From: Planomicrobium sp. CPCC 101079
GTDB taxonomy: Bacteria > Bacillota > Bacilli > Bacillales_A > Planococcaceae
DNA length: 64,000 bases
Direction of reading: 5' to 3'
Assembly: GCF_007859275.1 (NCBI RefSeq)
Contig: NZ_VOHC01000004.1
Location: forward strand, 1-64,000
Part shown: in pieces, positions 37,323-46,343 of the stretch
Numbering within the stretch: the first letter of the stretch is position 1
How the letters are laid out: each line of letters opens with the position of its first letter
The notes under the pieces: model-generated
Seen by the model: only the letters and a program-made list of their open reading frames with translations
The model's database searches: none
What the model was told of the DNA's origin: nothing
Position numbers and translations under genes: made by a program

Positions 37323-38045
37323 ATGGTTCGTATACTGGTAATGACTCTTGCTTTTTTGGGCATTGTCATTTTCAACGCTTTAGCAAACAGTTTGCCGATT
37401 AATGGCCAAACAACAGGAGAGATTTCCAATCGGGTTCCTGTTCTGATAACACCTGCCGGCTATGTCTTTTCTATTTGGGGACTTATTTATATACTGTTCG
37501 CCGTCTGGATTATCGGCTGGTGGATTCGCTTGAAAAAAGGTGAAGTTCCCTCAACCAAAATTACGTTATTTTTTACGTTGAGCGCCGTTTTTAATATGGC
37601 ATGGCTGTATTTATGGCATTATGAATTTTTCGGTTGGTCTATTGCAACAATTATTGCCTATTTACTGGCACTTGCCGGACTTTATCTGCAATATCAAAAT
37701 ACAGAACGTAAAGTGACAGAAAGAATGCCAATTTCCATTAATCTTGGCTGGGTCATCGTCGCCACAATTGTCAACATCAACTATGTCCTCACTTATTATA
37801 ACTGGAGCGGCTGGGGGCTAAGCGATGCGTTATGGACAGTCATTATGCTGACAATCGCAACGGCCATCGCCCTTCACATTCGTTTCCACCATTACGACAT
37901 TCCGCTTGCATTGGTATTCATATGGGCCTTTATCGGCATCGCTGTAAAAAATGGCACCGATGAACTGCTCGTAACAACCGCTTCGCTATTCTTAAGTGGC
38001 GTTATCGCAACCGGAATATTGCTGATCAAAAAAAGGCCCGCTTAA
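37323..38045 (+). CDS. TspO/MBR-related membrane protein
   Basis: A 240-residue membrane protein with seven or so hydrophobic segments. The N-terminal half has the TspO-like order (LANSLPINGQTTGEISNRVPVLITPAG; FSIWGLIYILFAVWIIGWW; FNMAWLYLWHYEFFGWSI), as in the Bacillales TspO/MBR-family proteins that are longer than classical 160-residue TspO. Ligands of TspO (porphyrins, steroids) are known for the family; function here is unknown. The start at 37323 has AAGGAGGG; the upstream TTG frame includes the promoter. The stop codon lies in the loop of the terminator hairpin. Confidence 0.8.
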   Translation: MVRILVMTLAFLGIVIFNALANSLPINGQTTGEISNRVPVLITPAGYVFSIWGLIYILFAVWIIGWWIRLKKGEVPSTKITLFFTLSAVFNMAWLYLWHYEFFGWSIATIIAYLLALAGLYLQYQNTERKVTERMPISINLGWVIVATIVNINYVLTYYNWSGWGLSDALWTVIMLTIATAIALHIRFHHYDIPLALVFIWAFIGIAVKNGTDELLVTTASLFLSGVIATGILLIKKRPA

Positions 38046-38056
38046 GCGGGCCTTTT
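38031..38056. terminator. Bidirectional terminator with the tspO stop codon in its loop
   Basis: AAAAGGCCCGC/GCGGGCCTTTT with a TTAA loop; the tspO TAA is 38043-38045. It also terminates map from the opposite side. Confidence 0.93.
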
Positions 38057-38060
38057 ACAT

Positions 38061-39027
<967 letters not shown>

Positions 39028-39030
39028 AGC

Positions 39031-39073
39031 ATAAGAAAAGAGGACTCTCTTTATGATAGTCCTCTTTTCTTAT
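39031..39073. terminator. Terminator of thiT
   Basis: A 16-bp stem ATAAGAAAAGAGGACT with an 11-base loop, overlapping the thiT stop by one base; the minus-strand side ends TTTTCTTAT. Confidence 0.85.
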
Positions 39074-39648
39074 TAAGCTTTGCTGTCGACCAATTTCGGA
39101 GCAGCTGCAAAAAGAGCGGAACAAACCGCTGCTGCAAGCAAAAAGACCGGAATCATGTACGTAGCATTATAAACAATCGAGTAGATCAAAACATTGCCCT
39201 CCGCAAACATGCCGAAAAATAATACTCCGGTAATCACATGGACCACGTAGCGCAAGAACGAAGCGAACAAGACTCCTGCAACAATCGCTGTAACCATTTT
39301 GCCGGTTCTCCCGTTTCTGTATCCATCCAAATAAGTTCCGCGCGTTGCCCCTGCTAAACCGACAACTGCATAAGCAACAAGATAATCCAGAATCACTTGC
39401 AAGACGACAAATCCAAAAGAAAGTGGTGTAACCGAAATGAGTCCGGTAACAATTTGCAGCAAGCCAACCAATAGTCCAGTCAATACGCCTGCCAGCACGC
39501 CTCTTCTAAACGCCATCAATACGATTGGAATCATTACTAGACTTACAGAACCGCCTTGCGGCATCTTGAAAGCGACAAAATCCAATACAAATCCTAGAGC
39601 TCCAAAAATTGCAATCTCCATCATCAACAAAACGCGTTTATCTCTCAT
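39073..39648 (-). CDS. thiT: Energy-coupled thiamine transporter ThiT (S component)
   Basis: A 191-residue integral membrane protein with six hydrophobic segments, the S component of an ECF transporter for thiamine. It works with the shared EcfAA'T module encoded elsewhere. The N-terminal MMEIAIFGALGFVLDF segment and the later GLISVTPLSFGFVVLQVILDYLVAY (in part) match the family. The start at 39648 has AAGGAGGAAATC upstream. A TPP riboswitch and an intrinsic terminator precede it, so expression falls when thiamine pyrophosphate is high; the longer reading frame overlaps the riboswitch and is rejected. Confidence 0.93.
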   Translation of the reverse strand: MRDKRVLLMMEIAIFGALGFVLDFVAFKMPQGGSVSLVMIPIVLMAFRRGVLAGVLTGLLVGLLQIVTGLISVTPLSFGFVVLQVILDYLVAYAVVGLAGATRGTYLDGYRNGRTGKMVTAIVAGVLFASFLRYVVHVITGVLFFGMFAEGNVLIYSIVYNATYMIPVFLLAAAVCSALFAAAPKLVDSKA

Positions 39649-39714
39649 GATTTCCTCCTTATGTGTTTTGCACAACACCAGAAGGGAAAGCAGAATAAAA
39701 CCTTTTTTCCATAT

Positions 39715-39746
39715 AAAAGCGGCGTCAGGATAGAGCCTGACGCCGC
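39715..39746 (-). terminator. Riboswitch-controlled terminator of thiT
   Basis: An 11-bp perfect stem GCGGCGTCAGG with a six-base loop, followed on the minus strand by TTTTATAT. It lies between the TPP aptamer and the thiT start, as expected for the expression platform of a transcriptional OFF switch. Confidence 0.9.
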
Positions 39747-39764
39747 ATAAGGGCAGGTTTCCAT

Positions 39765-39848
39765 CCACATCCCTGCGCAAGCATTAACTTACAGGTTCAA
39801 AGGGTAAGAACAAAAATGTTCACTCTCAGCAAAAGCTCCCCTTGTGGT
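39765..39848 (-). ncRNA. TPP riboswitch (THI element)
   Basis: On the minus strand the closing stem is CCACA (39848-39844) with TGTGG (39769-39765). Between them are the conserved CTGAGA, ACCCTTTGAACCTG and GCGCAGGGA words of the TPP aptamer. It controls thiT through the terminator that follows. Confidence 0.95.
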
Positions 39849-39875
39849 GTATACATTAAATTAGGTAACATAAAC

Positions 39876-39904
39876 ATTGTACCCAAGCAATCAGATGAAA
39901 GCAA
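39876..39904 (-). promoter_or_regulatory. Promoter of the TPP riboswitch-thiT transcript
   Basis: On the minus strand TTGCTT (39904-39899) and TACAAT (39881-39876), 17 bases apart, about 30 bases before the aptamer. Confidence 0.6.
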
Positions 39905-39964
39905 CAAGACAGTTTGCAAATATTCCATGGAGGAGGTGAAGGCAGCCGGTTCCGCTGCTTTAAA

Positions 39965-41035
39965 ATGATTGAACTTTTAAAGAAACTGATTGAAATCAAA
40001 AGCGATACCAAATCCGGAGCAAATGAAGCGCTTCTTTTTTGTGCAGCTTGGCTTAAAGAACACGGCCAAGAAGCCGCTATCCATAACAATAACGGCTATT
40101 TAATGCTTACAGCCGAGAAAGGACAAGGAAGCGAGACCATTGTATGGAACGGTCACGTCGACGTTGTTCCAGGGCACGACAGCCAGTTTATCCCGGTTGA
40201 AAAAATGGGCCGCCTTTACGGCCGTGGATCTGCTGACATGAAAGCCGGCGTAGCAGCCATGATGATGGCTTTCGTAGAGCTCGATCCTTCGGCTTTGTCC
40301 CGCATTGTTCAACTGCATATCGTAACAGATGAAGAAATTGGCGGACATAATACTTCCGAGTGGCTAGTTGCCCAAGGATTTACAGGAGATTTTGTTATTT
40401 GCGGCGAGCCGACAAATTTAAAAATCGGTCTTCAGTCAAAAGGCGTTCTACATATGGACTTGGTATTCAAAGGAAAACCCGCTCACGGAAGCCGTCCATG
40501 GGAAGGCTGCAACGCAATAGAGTCCGCGATGACCTTTCATAGCAACCTGCCAACTTTGCCTTTCCAACGGGAATCTACATCTTATTTTGACTATCCATCG
40601 GTCAATCTTGCAATCATCAATGCCGGCGAACGATACAATGTGGTACCGGATCTTTGCCGTGTGTCTTACGATATCCGTTTTTTGCCTGGCCAAGATCCAA
40701 AGGATATCGTTGGGCAAATGGCTAGCCTTGCAAAAGAGCTCGAAGTCGGCATGGAGCAAAAAGCAGACATTACTACACCGGCTTTAGTCACAAAACCGGA
40801 ACATCCATATATCAAATCATTGCAGCAAGCAATTCGCAAAGCGGGGTACCCTGAACCTGTCCTTTTTGGCCAGCATGGCGCGGCCGATACGCGTTATTAT
40901 GCTGCGGCTATGGGCGGCGAAGGTGCTATCGAGTTCGGGCCAGCTGGTGCCGATTGGCACGGAGACGAGGAATATGTAATCATTTCCAGCCTGTTTGACT
41001 ATAAGTCTATTCTCTTAATACAAGCACTTTCCTGA
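39965..41035 (+). CDS. M20 family metallopeptidase (ArgE/DapE/ACY1-like)
   Basis: A 356-residue amidohydrolase/peptidase of the M20 family. Metal and catalytic residues are visible in WNGHVDVVPG (His, catalytic Asp), GRGSADMKAG (bridging Asp), VTDEEIGG (catalytic Glu, ligand Glu) and FGQHGAADTR plus a C-terminal GPAGADWHGDEEY (His ligand). The dimerisation domain is in the middle. The substrate may be an N-acyl amino acid, succinyl-diaminopimelate or a dipeptide. The start is uncertain: ATG 39965 is 24 bases after GGAGGAGG; a TTG at 39914 is the only other in-frame choice. Confidence 0.87.
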   Translation: MIELLKKLIEIKSDTKSGANEALLFCAAWLKEHGQEAAIHNNNGYLMLTAEKGQGSETIVWNGHVDVVPGHDSQFIPVEKMGRLYGRGSADMKAGVAAMMMAFVELDPSALSRIVQLHIVTDEEIGGHNTSEWLVAQGFTGDFVICGEPTNLKIGLQSKGVLHMDLVFKGKPAHGSRPWEGCNAIESAMTFHSNLPTLPFQRESTSYFDYPSVNLAIINAGERYNVVPDLCRVSYDIRFLPGQDPKDIVGQMASLAKELEVGMEQKADITTPALVTKPEHPYIKSLQQAIRKAGYPEPVLFGQHGAADTRYYAAAMGGEGAIEFGPAGADWHGDEEYVIISSLFDYKSILLIQALS

Positions 41036-41099
41036 CAAATAAGGTTTGCGTCCCCTCTTTTTCGGGAACTTGTATATTACCTTTACTAGGATTGGAGAG

Positions 41100-41246
41100 A
41101 TGATGATGGGAATAGGCCGTATCGTAAAAACAGCCATTAAATATGGACCAATCGCTTACCCGATTATCCGCAAAGCCATGAATAAGCGAAAAGCTGGCAG
41201 CTCACAAAACACTACTCAATATAAACCCGACCAGCGAAAGCGCTAA
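41100..41246 (+). CDS. Small basic protein, about 48 residues
   Basis: A short gene with GGAGAG just upstream of the triple ATG at 41100-41108. The protein begins with a moderately hydrophobic GIGRIVKTAIKYGPIAYPII segment and ends in a Lys/Arg/Gln-rich tail. Similar small conserved proteins occur in Bacillales genomes, but I cannot name the family. Spacing and the strong terminator directly after support it. Function unknown. Confidence 0.65.
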   Translation: MMMGIGRIVKTAIKYGPIAYPIIRKAMNKRKAGSSQNTTQYKPDQRKR

Positions 41247-41253
41247 AACGCAT

Positions 41254-41287
41254 AAAAGCCGCTCCGAAACCATTCGGAGCGGCTTTT
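41254..41287. terminator. Bidirectional terminator
   Basis: AAAAGCCGCTCCGAA with its perfect complement, four-base loop, A and T runs on opposite sides, between the small basic-protein gene and the convergent GDSL gene. Confidence 0.93.
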
Positions 41288-41293
41288 GCTTGT

Positions 41294-42208
41294 TCAAATA
41301 TACTGCAGAGGTTCCCTCAGGGCCAAGTACTCGTTCACCATTTGTTCTGAAGGGCGTGCGGAAGTTCTTTCCATCGAAGAAGGCCGGCCCTCTTGTTGTT
41401 CCCGTTGTTGTTCTTGTTGTTTTTGAATTTCTTCAAATGTCATTGGATTCGGCTTCGGCAATTCCAGTTTCTCCACTTTCCAGCCTTTTTGGTAATGATC
41501 TAAAAAGGCATTGGCCATTGCTTGATACCCCAAAAGATTGGGATGGACGTCACCCGGACTCGGAACTTTGTTCGTAGCGTTTTTGCCAAATGCCTTATCA
41601 ACGGAAACAAATGCAGCCCCCGCTTTTTTAGCGCTATTCTTCAGGATCTCATTGAGCCGCTCAAGCTGAACGGCCGTGCCTTCTTTTTGGTTTTCACGTG
41701 CATGCGGATAAGCAAAATAATACCCCATCACATAAACATCAGCATTTGGCGCTCTTTCTTTAAGTTCAGCCAATATAGCTTCCATATTAAGGCGTGCTTC
41801 GTTCAAAGCAAAATCCACTTGAATTTGCTGAAACGCAAGTGACCCTTCTTCCGGGTTTGATTGGATGAGGCGCAGCAAATCGTTGGCGCCCGCAGACAAT
41901 GTAATGATATTCGCAGACGCTAACACTTCCTGCGCTTGTTCTGATTTGATCCGCTCCAACACATCTTCTGTTGTAAAGCCCGGAAACGCTAACTGTTTCG
42001 TGTAGAGAGCGACCGGCTGATGCCGGGACAGCTCTTGGGCGATCAAGTCTGCGTACCCTGCGTCGATTTTTGAATCCGGCGTTTGCCCTGCGGCAAGAGA
42101 ATCACCGAGCGCTACATAAACAGCCGGTGCTTTGATAGCCGCTTGCGCAGAGAGAGACACGTTAAACAACGCTAAAACCAGCAACGCGGCCATTAATGTT
42201 TTTTTCAT
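41294..42208 (-). CDS. Secreted SGNH/GDSL hydrolase
   Basis: A 304-residue exported esterase/lipase of the SGNH family. The signal peptide (MKKTLMAALLVLALFNVSLSA, shown in part) is followed by AQA-like cleavage near residue 24. Catalytic blocks are GDSLAAG (Ser), the Gly of AFPGFTTEDV, the Asn of LSAGANDLL and the Asp-x-x-His of GDVHPNLLGY. The last 60 residues are rich in Gln and Glu with no clear domain. The start at 42208 follows AAGAGGTG; a GTG at 42217 is in the site. It is 12 bases after the second M29 gene and likely transcribed with it. Confidence 0.9.
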   Translation of the reverse strand: MKKTLMAALLVLALFNVSLSAQAAIKAPAVYVALGDSLAAGQTPDSKIDAGYADLIAQELSRHQPVALYTKQLAFPGFTTEDVLERIKSEQAQEVLASANIITLSAGANDLLRLIQSNPEEGSLAFQQIQVDFALNEARLNMEAILAELKERAPNADVYVMGYYFAYPHARENQKEGTAVQLERLNEILKNSAKKAGAAFVSVDKAFGKNATNKVPSPGDVHPNLLGYQAMANAFLDHYQKGWKVEKLELPKPNPMTFEEIQKQQEQQREQQEGRPSSMERTSARPSEQMVNEYLALREPLQYI

Positions 42209-42220
42209 TATGCTCACCTC

Positions 42221-43450
42221 TTAAAAAGCCCAGTTTCCGTTCCGGAAAATCGGTTCTCTCGATCCATCTTCATAAATGCCGTCGATGTCCATATTTTCAC
42301 TGCCAATCATGAAATCCTCATGGACAATGGAGGTATTTAAACCGATTGATTCCAGCTGCGCGCGCTCCAAATCGCGGGCGCCTTCGTAGCACGTTGGGTA
42401 TGAATCCCCAATCGCCAAATGATTAGAGGCATTTTCATCAAACAACGTGTTGAAAAATAAAATATTAGCGTCCGAAATCGGTGAATGATGCGGAACTAAA
42501 GCCACTTCACCTAAATATGCAGCGCCGGTATCCGCGTTGATCATTTCATCAAGCAATTCCTGGCCAGTCTCCGCTTCCGCTTTGACTATTTTGCCTTTTT
42601 CGAACGTCAATGAAAAACCATCGATGATATTGCCTTGGTAAACCAGCGGCTTTGTATTGCGTACATGTCCGTCTACCCCGTACTTAGCCGGCACTGTATA
42701 AACTTCCTCGGTCGGCATGTTGGCGATGAACGCATTGCCTTGTGGCGTTTCCGCGGCTCCTGTAAGCCATTTGTGCTTTTCAGGAAGTGCAATAACCAAA
42801 TCTGTGCCAGGAGCTTGATAATGCAATTTGGCATATTTTTTTTCATTCAATTGAGAAGCGCGTTTTTCCAGTGCCTCAATATGTTCTTTCCATAACTGGA
42901 CAGCGTCGCCTTCACCGATGCGCACGGTTTTGAAAATCGCTTCCCAGAGCTTTTGCATGCCTTCTTCAGCCTCAAGGCCCGGGAAAACTTTTTCCGCCCA
43001 TTTCTGAGACGGAATTGCCACGATAGACCAGGCAACTTTATCAGAGCCTACAGCTTGGCGGTAGCGTTCCAATGCTTTCCCTGCAGCTTTTTGGGAATCA
43101 GTTAACCGTTTGGCCGGAATGCCTGTCAGCAAGTCTGGATCTTCAGCATCGATCCATAAAAAAGATCCTCCCGTATCAATCACTTCGTCCCGCTGAACAA
43201 CCGACCATTTCGGGTATTCTTGGAATGCTTCATCCGGTGCCAATTCATAATGGATTCTCGTTTGGATCGGATCACTGTAATTTACTTGAACCGTCTTTGC
43301 TCCGGCTTCATAAGCCTTTTTCACAACTAAGCGCGTAAAGTCAATTGTATCCGTCGTTGTGTTAATGACGACGAGCTGGCCTTTCTGAACATTTAATCCT
43401 ACGGAGACGGTCAGCTCTGCGTATTGCGACAATTTTTCTTCAAATGTCAT
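42221..43450 (-). CDS. Aminopeptidase AmpS, peptidase family M29 (copy 2)
   Basis: A 409-residue M29 metallo-aminopeptidase, paralogue of 30284-31516. Shared motifs are ANMPTEEVYTVP, LGEVALVPHHSPIS, FDENASNHLAIG, VHEDFMIGS and the ending REPIFRNGNWAF. AAAGGGG precedes the ATG. It stands between the helicase and GDSL genes on the same strand, with gaps of two and 12 bases, so all three probably share a transcript. Having two M29 enzymes may reflect different N-terminal preferences or regulation; sequence alone does not tell. Confidence 0.93.
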   Translation of the reverse strand: MTFEEKLSQYAELTVSVGLNVQKGQLVVINTTTDTIDFTRLVVKKAYEAGAKTVQVNYSDPIQTRIHYELAPDEAFQEYPKWSVVQRDEVIDTGGSFLWIDAEDPDLLTGIPAKRLTDSQKAAGKALERYRQAVGSDKVAWSIVAIPSQKWAEKVFPGLEAEEGMQKLWEAIFKTVRIGEGDAVQLWKEHIEALEKRASQLNEKKYAKLHYQAPGTDLVIALPEKHKWLTGAAETPQGNAFIANMPTEEVYTVPAKYGVDGHVRNTKPLVYQGNIIDGFSLTFEKGKIVKAEAETGQELLDEMINADTGAAYLGEVALVPHHSPISDANILFFNTLFDENASNHLAIGDSYPTCYEGARDLERAQLESIGLNTSIVHEDFMIGSENMDIDGIYEDGSREPIFRNGNWAF

Positions 43451-43452
43451 TA

Positions 43453-44607
43453 TTACTTCCCCTTTGCGGAAATTGTTTTGCTGGATCCTTCAATCAGTTT
43501 GCCTCCATGCAGCACTTTTTGTACGGGCTTTGAAGGCAGCTCTTTTGTAAATTTTTTATAGTGGCGTTCATCAGCATATGACAAAAGCGTCAAGACTTCC
43601 CCGTCTGCTCCCGCTCTTCCCGTTCTGCCGGATCTGTGCAGATATTGTTCGACCGTCTGTGGAACATCCACATGAATAACATGCGTCACTTGGTCGATGT
43701 CCAATCCACGAGCAGCCACTTCTGTCGCAATCAACACAGATACTTCGCCTTTGCGGAATGAATCAAGCGCTTTTTTGCGCTCGTCTTTTTTCATTTCAGA
43801 ATGCAGCGCGACAATTTTCGCATCGCGGAACTTTAATTTGTTTTCCTTCATCAACAATTGATCCAAATTATTGACGAACGCTAAAGCTTTCACGCCTTCA
43901 ATATGAGAAATTCTGCGCAGCAAATCGGTTTTGTCGCGTTCATCCACTTTGACAAATGAATGCGTCACCTTGCCGAGCATCGGCATATCGTCAAGCGTTA
44001 CTTGCAAGCGGGTCGGGTGGGTCATCAGCCGTTCCGCCACCAGCTCGACTTCTTCAGTGATTGTCGCCGACACCAATACCAACTGGCGGTCGTGCTGTGT
44101 TTTCTCGATCAAATCCTTCATGATGTTGCGGTGTTCACGAGCCATCAATTGATCGCCTTCATCCAAGACAATAATTCGGATTTCATGCATTTTCAATTTT
44201 TTATTTTTCACTAGTTCGTTTAGTCGTCCCGGAGTTCCAACTACGATTGTCGGTTTCTTTTTCAACTTTTCAAGCTGGCGCTGCATATTAGCCCCGCCAA
44301 TCAATTGAGTAACCGTTACATCGGTGCCTTCTGTCCATTCACGCAGTACATTGACGATTTGCATCGACAATTCCTGGGACGGCGCAATGATCATCGCTTG
44401 CGTAGATGCTTTTTCTGGGTTCACACGCTGAAGAATCGGCAAAACATACGCAAGTGTTTTGCCGGATCCCGTCGGAGATTCTGCTACGATGTCATTGCCA
44501 GCCAACATTTCCGGGATCATTTGTTCTTGGATCGGCATCGGATTTTCAAATCCAGCCTTGTTCCATTTTTCCTGCCATATCGGATTGAGTTCGTTTATAA
44601 AAGTCAT
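43453..44607 (-). CDS. DEAD-box-type RNA helicase (YfmL-like), DEGD variant
   Basis: A 384-residue ATP-dependent RNA helicase. Motifs in order: Q motif GFENPMPIQEQM, Walker A SPTGSGKTL, GG and TPGR segments, motif II LDEGD (Ala of DEAD replaced by Gly), SAT, and the C-terminal ATEVAARGLDI and HRSGRTGRAG. The short C-terminus without extension is like B. subtilis YfmL, involved in ribosome assembly and cold growth. The start at 44607 has AAGAAGGTGG; the extension to 44634 lacks a site. It is the first gene of a unit with the M29 and GDSL genes. Confidence 0.9.
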   Translation of the reverse strand: MTFINELNPIWQEKWNKAGFENPMPIQEQMIPEMLAGNDIVAESPTGSGKTLAYVLPILQRVNPEKASTQAMIIAPSQELSMQIVNVLREWTEGTDVTVTQLIGGANMQRQLEKLKKKPTIVVGTPGRLNELVKNKKLKMHEIRIIVLDEGDQLMAREHRNIMKDLIEKTQHDRQLVLVSATITEEVELVAERLMTHPTRLQVTLDDMPMLGKVTHSFVKVDERDKTDLLRRISHIEGVKALAFVNNLDQLLMKENKLKFRDAKIVALHSEMKKDERKKALDSFRKGEVSVLIATEVAARGLDIDQVTHVIHVDVPQTVEQYLHRSGRTGRAGADGEVLTLLSYADERHYKKFTKELPSKPVQKVLHGGKLIEGSSKTISAKGK

Positions 44608-44676
44608 GTAGATTCCACCTTCTTTTGGATGCATCTAGTGTATCATATTTGGCGCTGCAGCGCTTTTTTGGACCTG

Positions 44677-44708
44677 AAAAAGGCTGGCCCATTAAGGCCA
44701 GCCTTTTT
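44677..44708. terminator. Terminator of the DHA2 transporter gene
   Basis: AAAAAGGCTGGCC with complement, six-base loop, T-run both ways, two bases after the stop at 44710. Confidence 0.93.
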
Positions 44709-44709
44709 A

Positions 44710-46179
44710 TCATTCTGTTACTTCTTTTTGCTGATAGACAATTTCTTTTTCTGCTTCTGTAACTGGCCGATTCGGTTTTTTGATAAACAAAGCCAACACT
44801 AACGCAAGAAGTGCGATGAACATCGAAACAAAGAATGAGAAGTTAATGCCTTCGAGCATCGCATTGTTCATGATGGTTTCAGGAGCCGCGCCGCTCGCTG
44901 CCAATTCCTTGCCGGTCGATTCTGCGCGGGTGTTCATGATGGTGATCAAGAAAGCTGAACCGATAGCACCCGAAACTTGTTGAAGCGTGTTGTTAATGGC
45001 CGTGCCGTGCGGATAAGATTTCATTGGCAATGTGTTCAGACCGTTTGTCATAACTGGCATCATAACCATGGAAATCCCGAACATGCGGGCTGTATACATG
45101 GCCATAATTTCCAAGTAAGTTGTTTCAAGAGAGAGTTGACTGAAAAGATAAGTTGTAAACGCGACAATCGCCAATCCTGGGATTGCCAGCACTTTAGCAC
45201 CGAATTTGTCAAAGAGACGGCCGGTAACTGGAGACATGAAGCCCATGACTAGTGCTCCCGGCAGCATCAACAACCCTGATTGGATTGGGGAGATGCCTTT
45301 GATTGTCTGGACATAAATCGGCATTAAAATCATAGCTGAAAACATTGACATGGAAAGCGTAATTGAAATGACCGATGATAATGCGAACATCGGATATTTA
45401 TAAATCCGGACTTCAAGCAACGGCTCTTTCAATTTTAGTTGGCGGAAAACAAAAACGATAAGTGAAATGACGCCCACCGCAATGGTGCCGTAAACAGCTG
45501 GATCATCCCAGCCCATTGTGCCGGCTGAACTGAAACCGTACAAAATGCCGCCGAAGCCGATGCTCGAAAGAACGATTGACACTTTGTCCAAAGAGATGTT
45601 TCTGTTTTGGACGGTTAAATTTTTTAATTTAAAAATCCCAAGGGCAAGTGAAATTAAGGCGACTGGCAGGATGATAAAGAATAAAACACGCCAGGAGTAA
45701 TGTTCAACGATATACCCTGAAAGTGTTGGACCGATTGCTGGAGCTACTACCATTACGAGCCCGAAAACGCCCATTGCCGATCCACGCTTTTCAACCGGGA
45801 ACGCGGCAAGTATAACGTTCATTAACAATGGCATCATCAATGCTGCCCCAGAAGCTTGTATCATTCTTCCGGCAAGCAGGATGCTGAAAGTCGGTGCCAC
45901 TCCCGCGAGCAGTGTGCCTAATGAAAATAGCGTCATCGCTAAAATGAAAATCGAACGGTTCGAGTAGCGCTGGATAAAAAAGGCGCTTGCCGGGATTAAA
46001 ATACCATTGACCAGCATATAGCCGGTTACAAGCCATTGCACTGTCGAAGCCGAAACTTCCAAATCTGCCATAATTCTAGGCAAGGCAATGTTCAATAAAG
46101 TTTGGGTGAAAATTGTCACGAACGCCCCGGTAAAGAGAATCGCGATAATGCCATAAGGCGGTTTTTTCTGTTCTGTCAT
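44710..46179 (-). CDS. DHA2-family MFS multidrug efflux permease (EmrB/QacA class)
   Basis: A 489-residue drug:H+ antiporter with about 14 membrane helices. Signatures include motif A-like FFIQRYSNRSIF after helix 2, the drug-antiporter motif C stretch VVAPAIGPTLSGYIVEHYSWR, and the TVQWLVTGYML segment in helix 2. The tail is cytoplasmic. A TetR-type regulator gene is divergent from it, the usual layout of an inducible efflux pump. A good promoter lies upstream. Close relatives in Bacillus are MdtP or LmrB; the drug spectrum is unknown. Confidence 0.9.
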   Translation of the reverse strand: MTEQKKPPYGIIAILFTGAFVTIFTQTLLNIALPRIMADLEVSASTVQWLVTGYMLVNGILIPASAFFIQRYSNRSIFILAMTLFSLGTLLAGVAPTFSILLAGRMIQASGAALMMPLLMNVILAAFPVEKRGSAMGVFGLVMVVAPAIGPTLSGYIVEHYSWRVLFFIILPVALISLALGIFKLKNLTVQNRNISLDKVSIVLSSIGFGGILYGFSSAGTMGWDDPAVYGTIAVGVISLIVFVFRQLKLKEPLLEVRIYKYPMFALSSVISITLSMSMFSAMILMPIYVQTIKGISPIQSGLLMLPGALVMGFMSPVTGRLFDKFGAKVLAIPGLAIVAFTTYLFSQLSLETTYLEIMAMYTARMFGISMVMMPVMTNGLNTLPMKSYPHGTAINNTLQQVSGAIGSAFLITIMNTRAESTGKELAASGAAPETIMNNAMLEGINFSFFVSMFIALLALVLALFIKKPNRPVTEAEKEIVYQQKEVTE

Positions 46180-46226
46180 GCTTTTATTCCTCCGTACTTT
46201 CTAACTGTATTTTTCCTCATTGCACT

Positions 46227-46255
46227 ATTCTATACCGCCTGTTCATTATTATCAA
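46227..46255 (-). promoter_or_regulatory. Promoter of the efflux permease gene
   Basis: On the minus strand TTGATA (46255-46250) and TAGAAT (46232-46227) with a 17-base spacer, in the divergent region shared with the tetR gene; the natural place for a TetR operator. Confidence 0.65.
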
Positions 46256-46343
46256 CAAAAATATACCGACAGTCCAAAAAAGTTGATTCAAAGAGGATTA
46301 CACGATAAGATAAGACTAGACTGATAGTACAAAGGTGAAAAAA

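Noticed and set aside
39649..39780. N-terminal extension of thiT by 44 residues
   Set aside because: It overlaps the terminator and the TPP aptamer of the riboswitch; the true start at 39648 has AGGAGG.
44652..44669. GCGCTGCAGCGC followed by T6 as a plus-strand terminator
   Set aside because: The palindrome leaves almost no loop, and no plus-strand gene leads into it.
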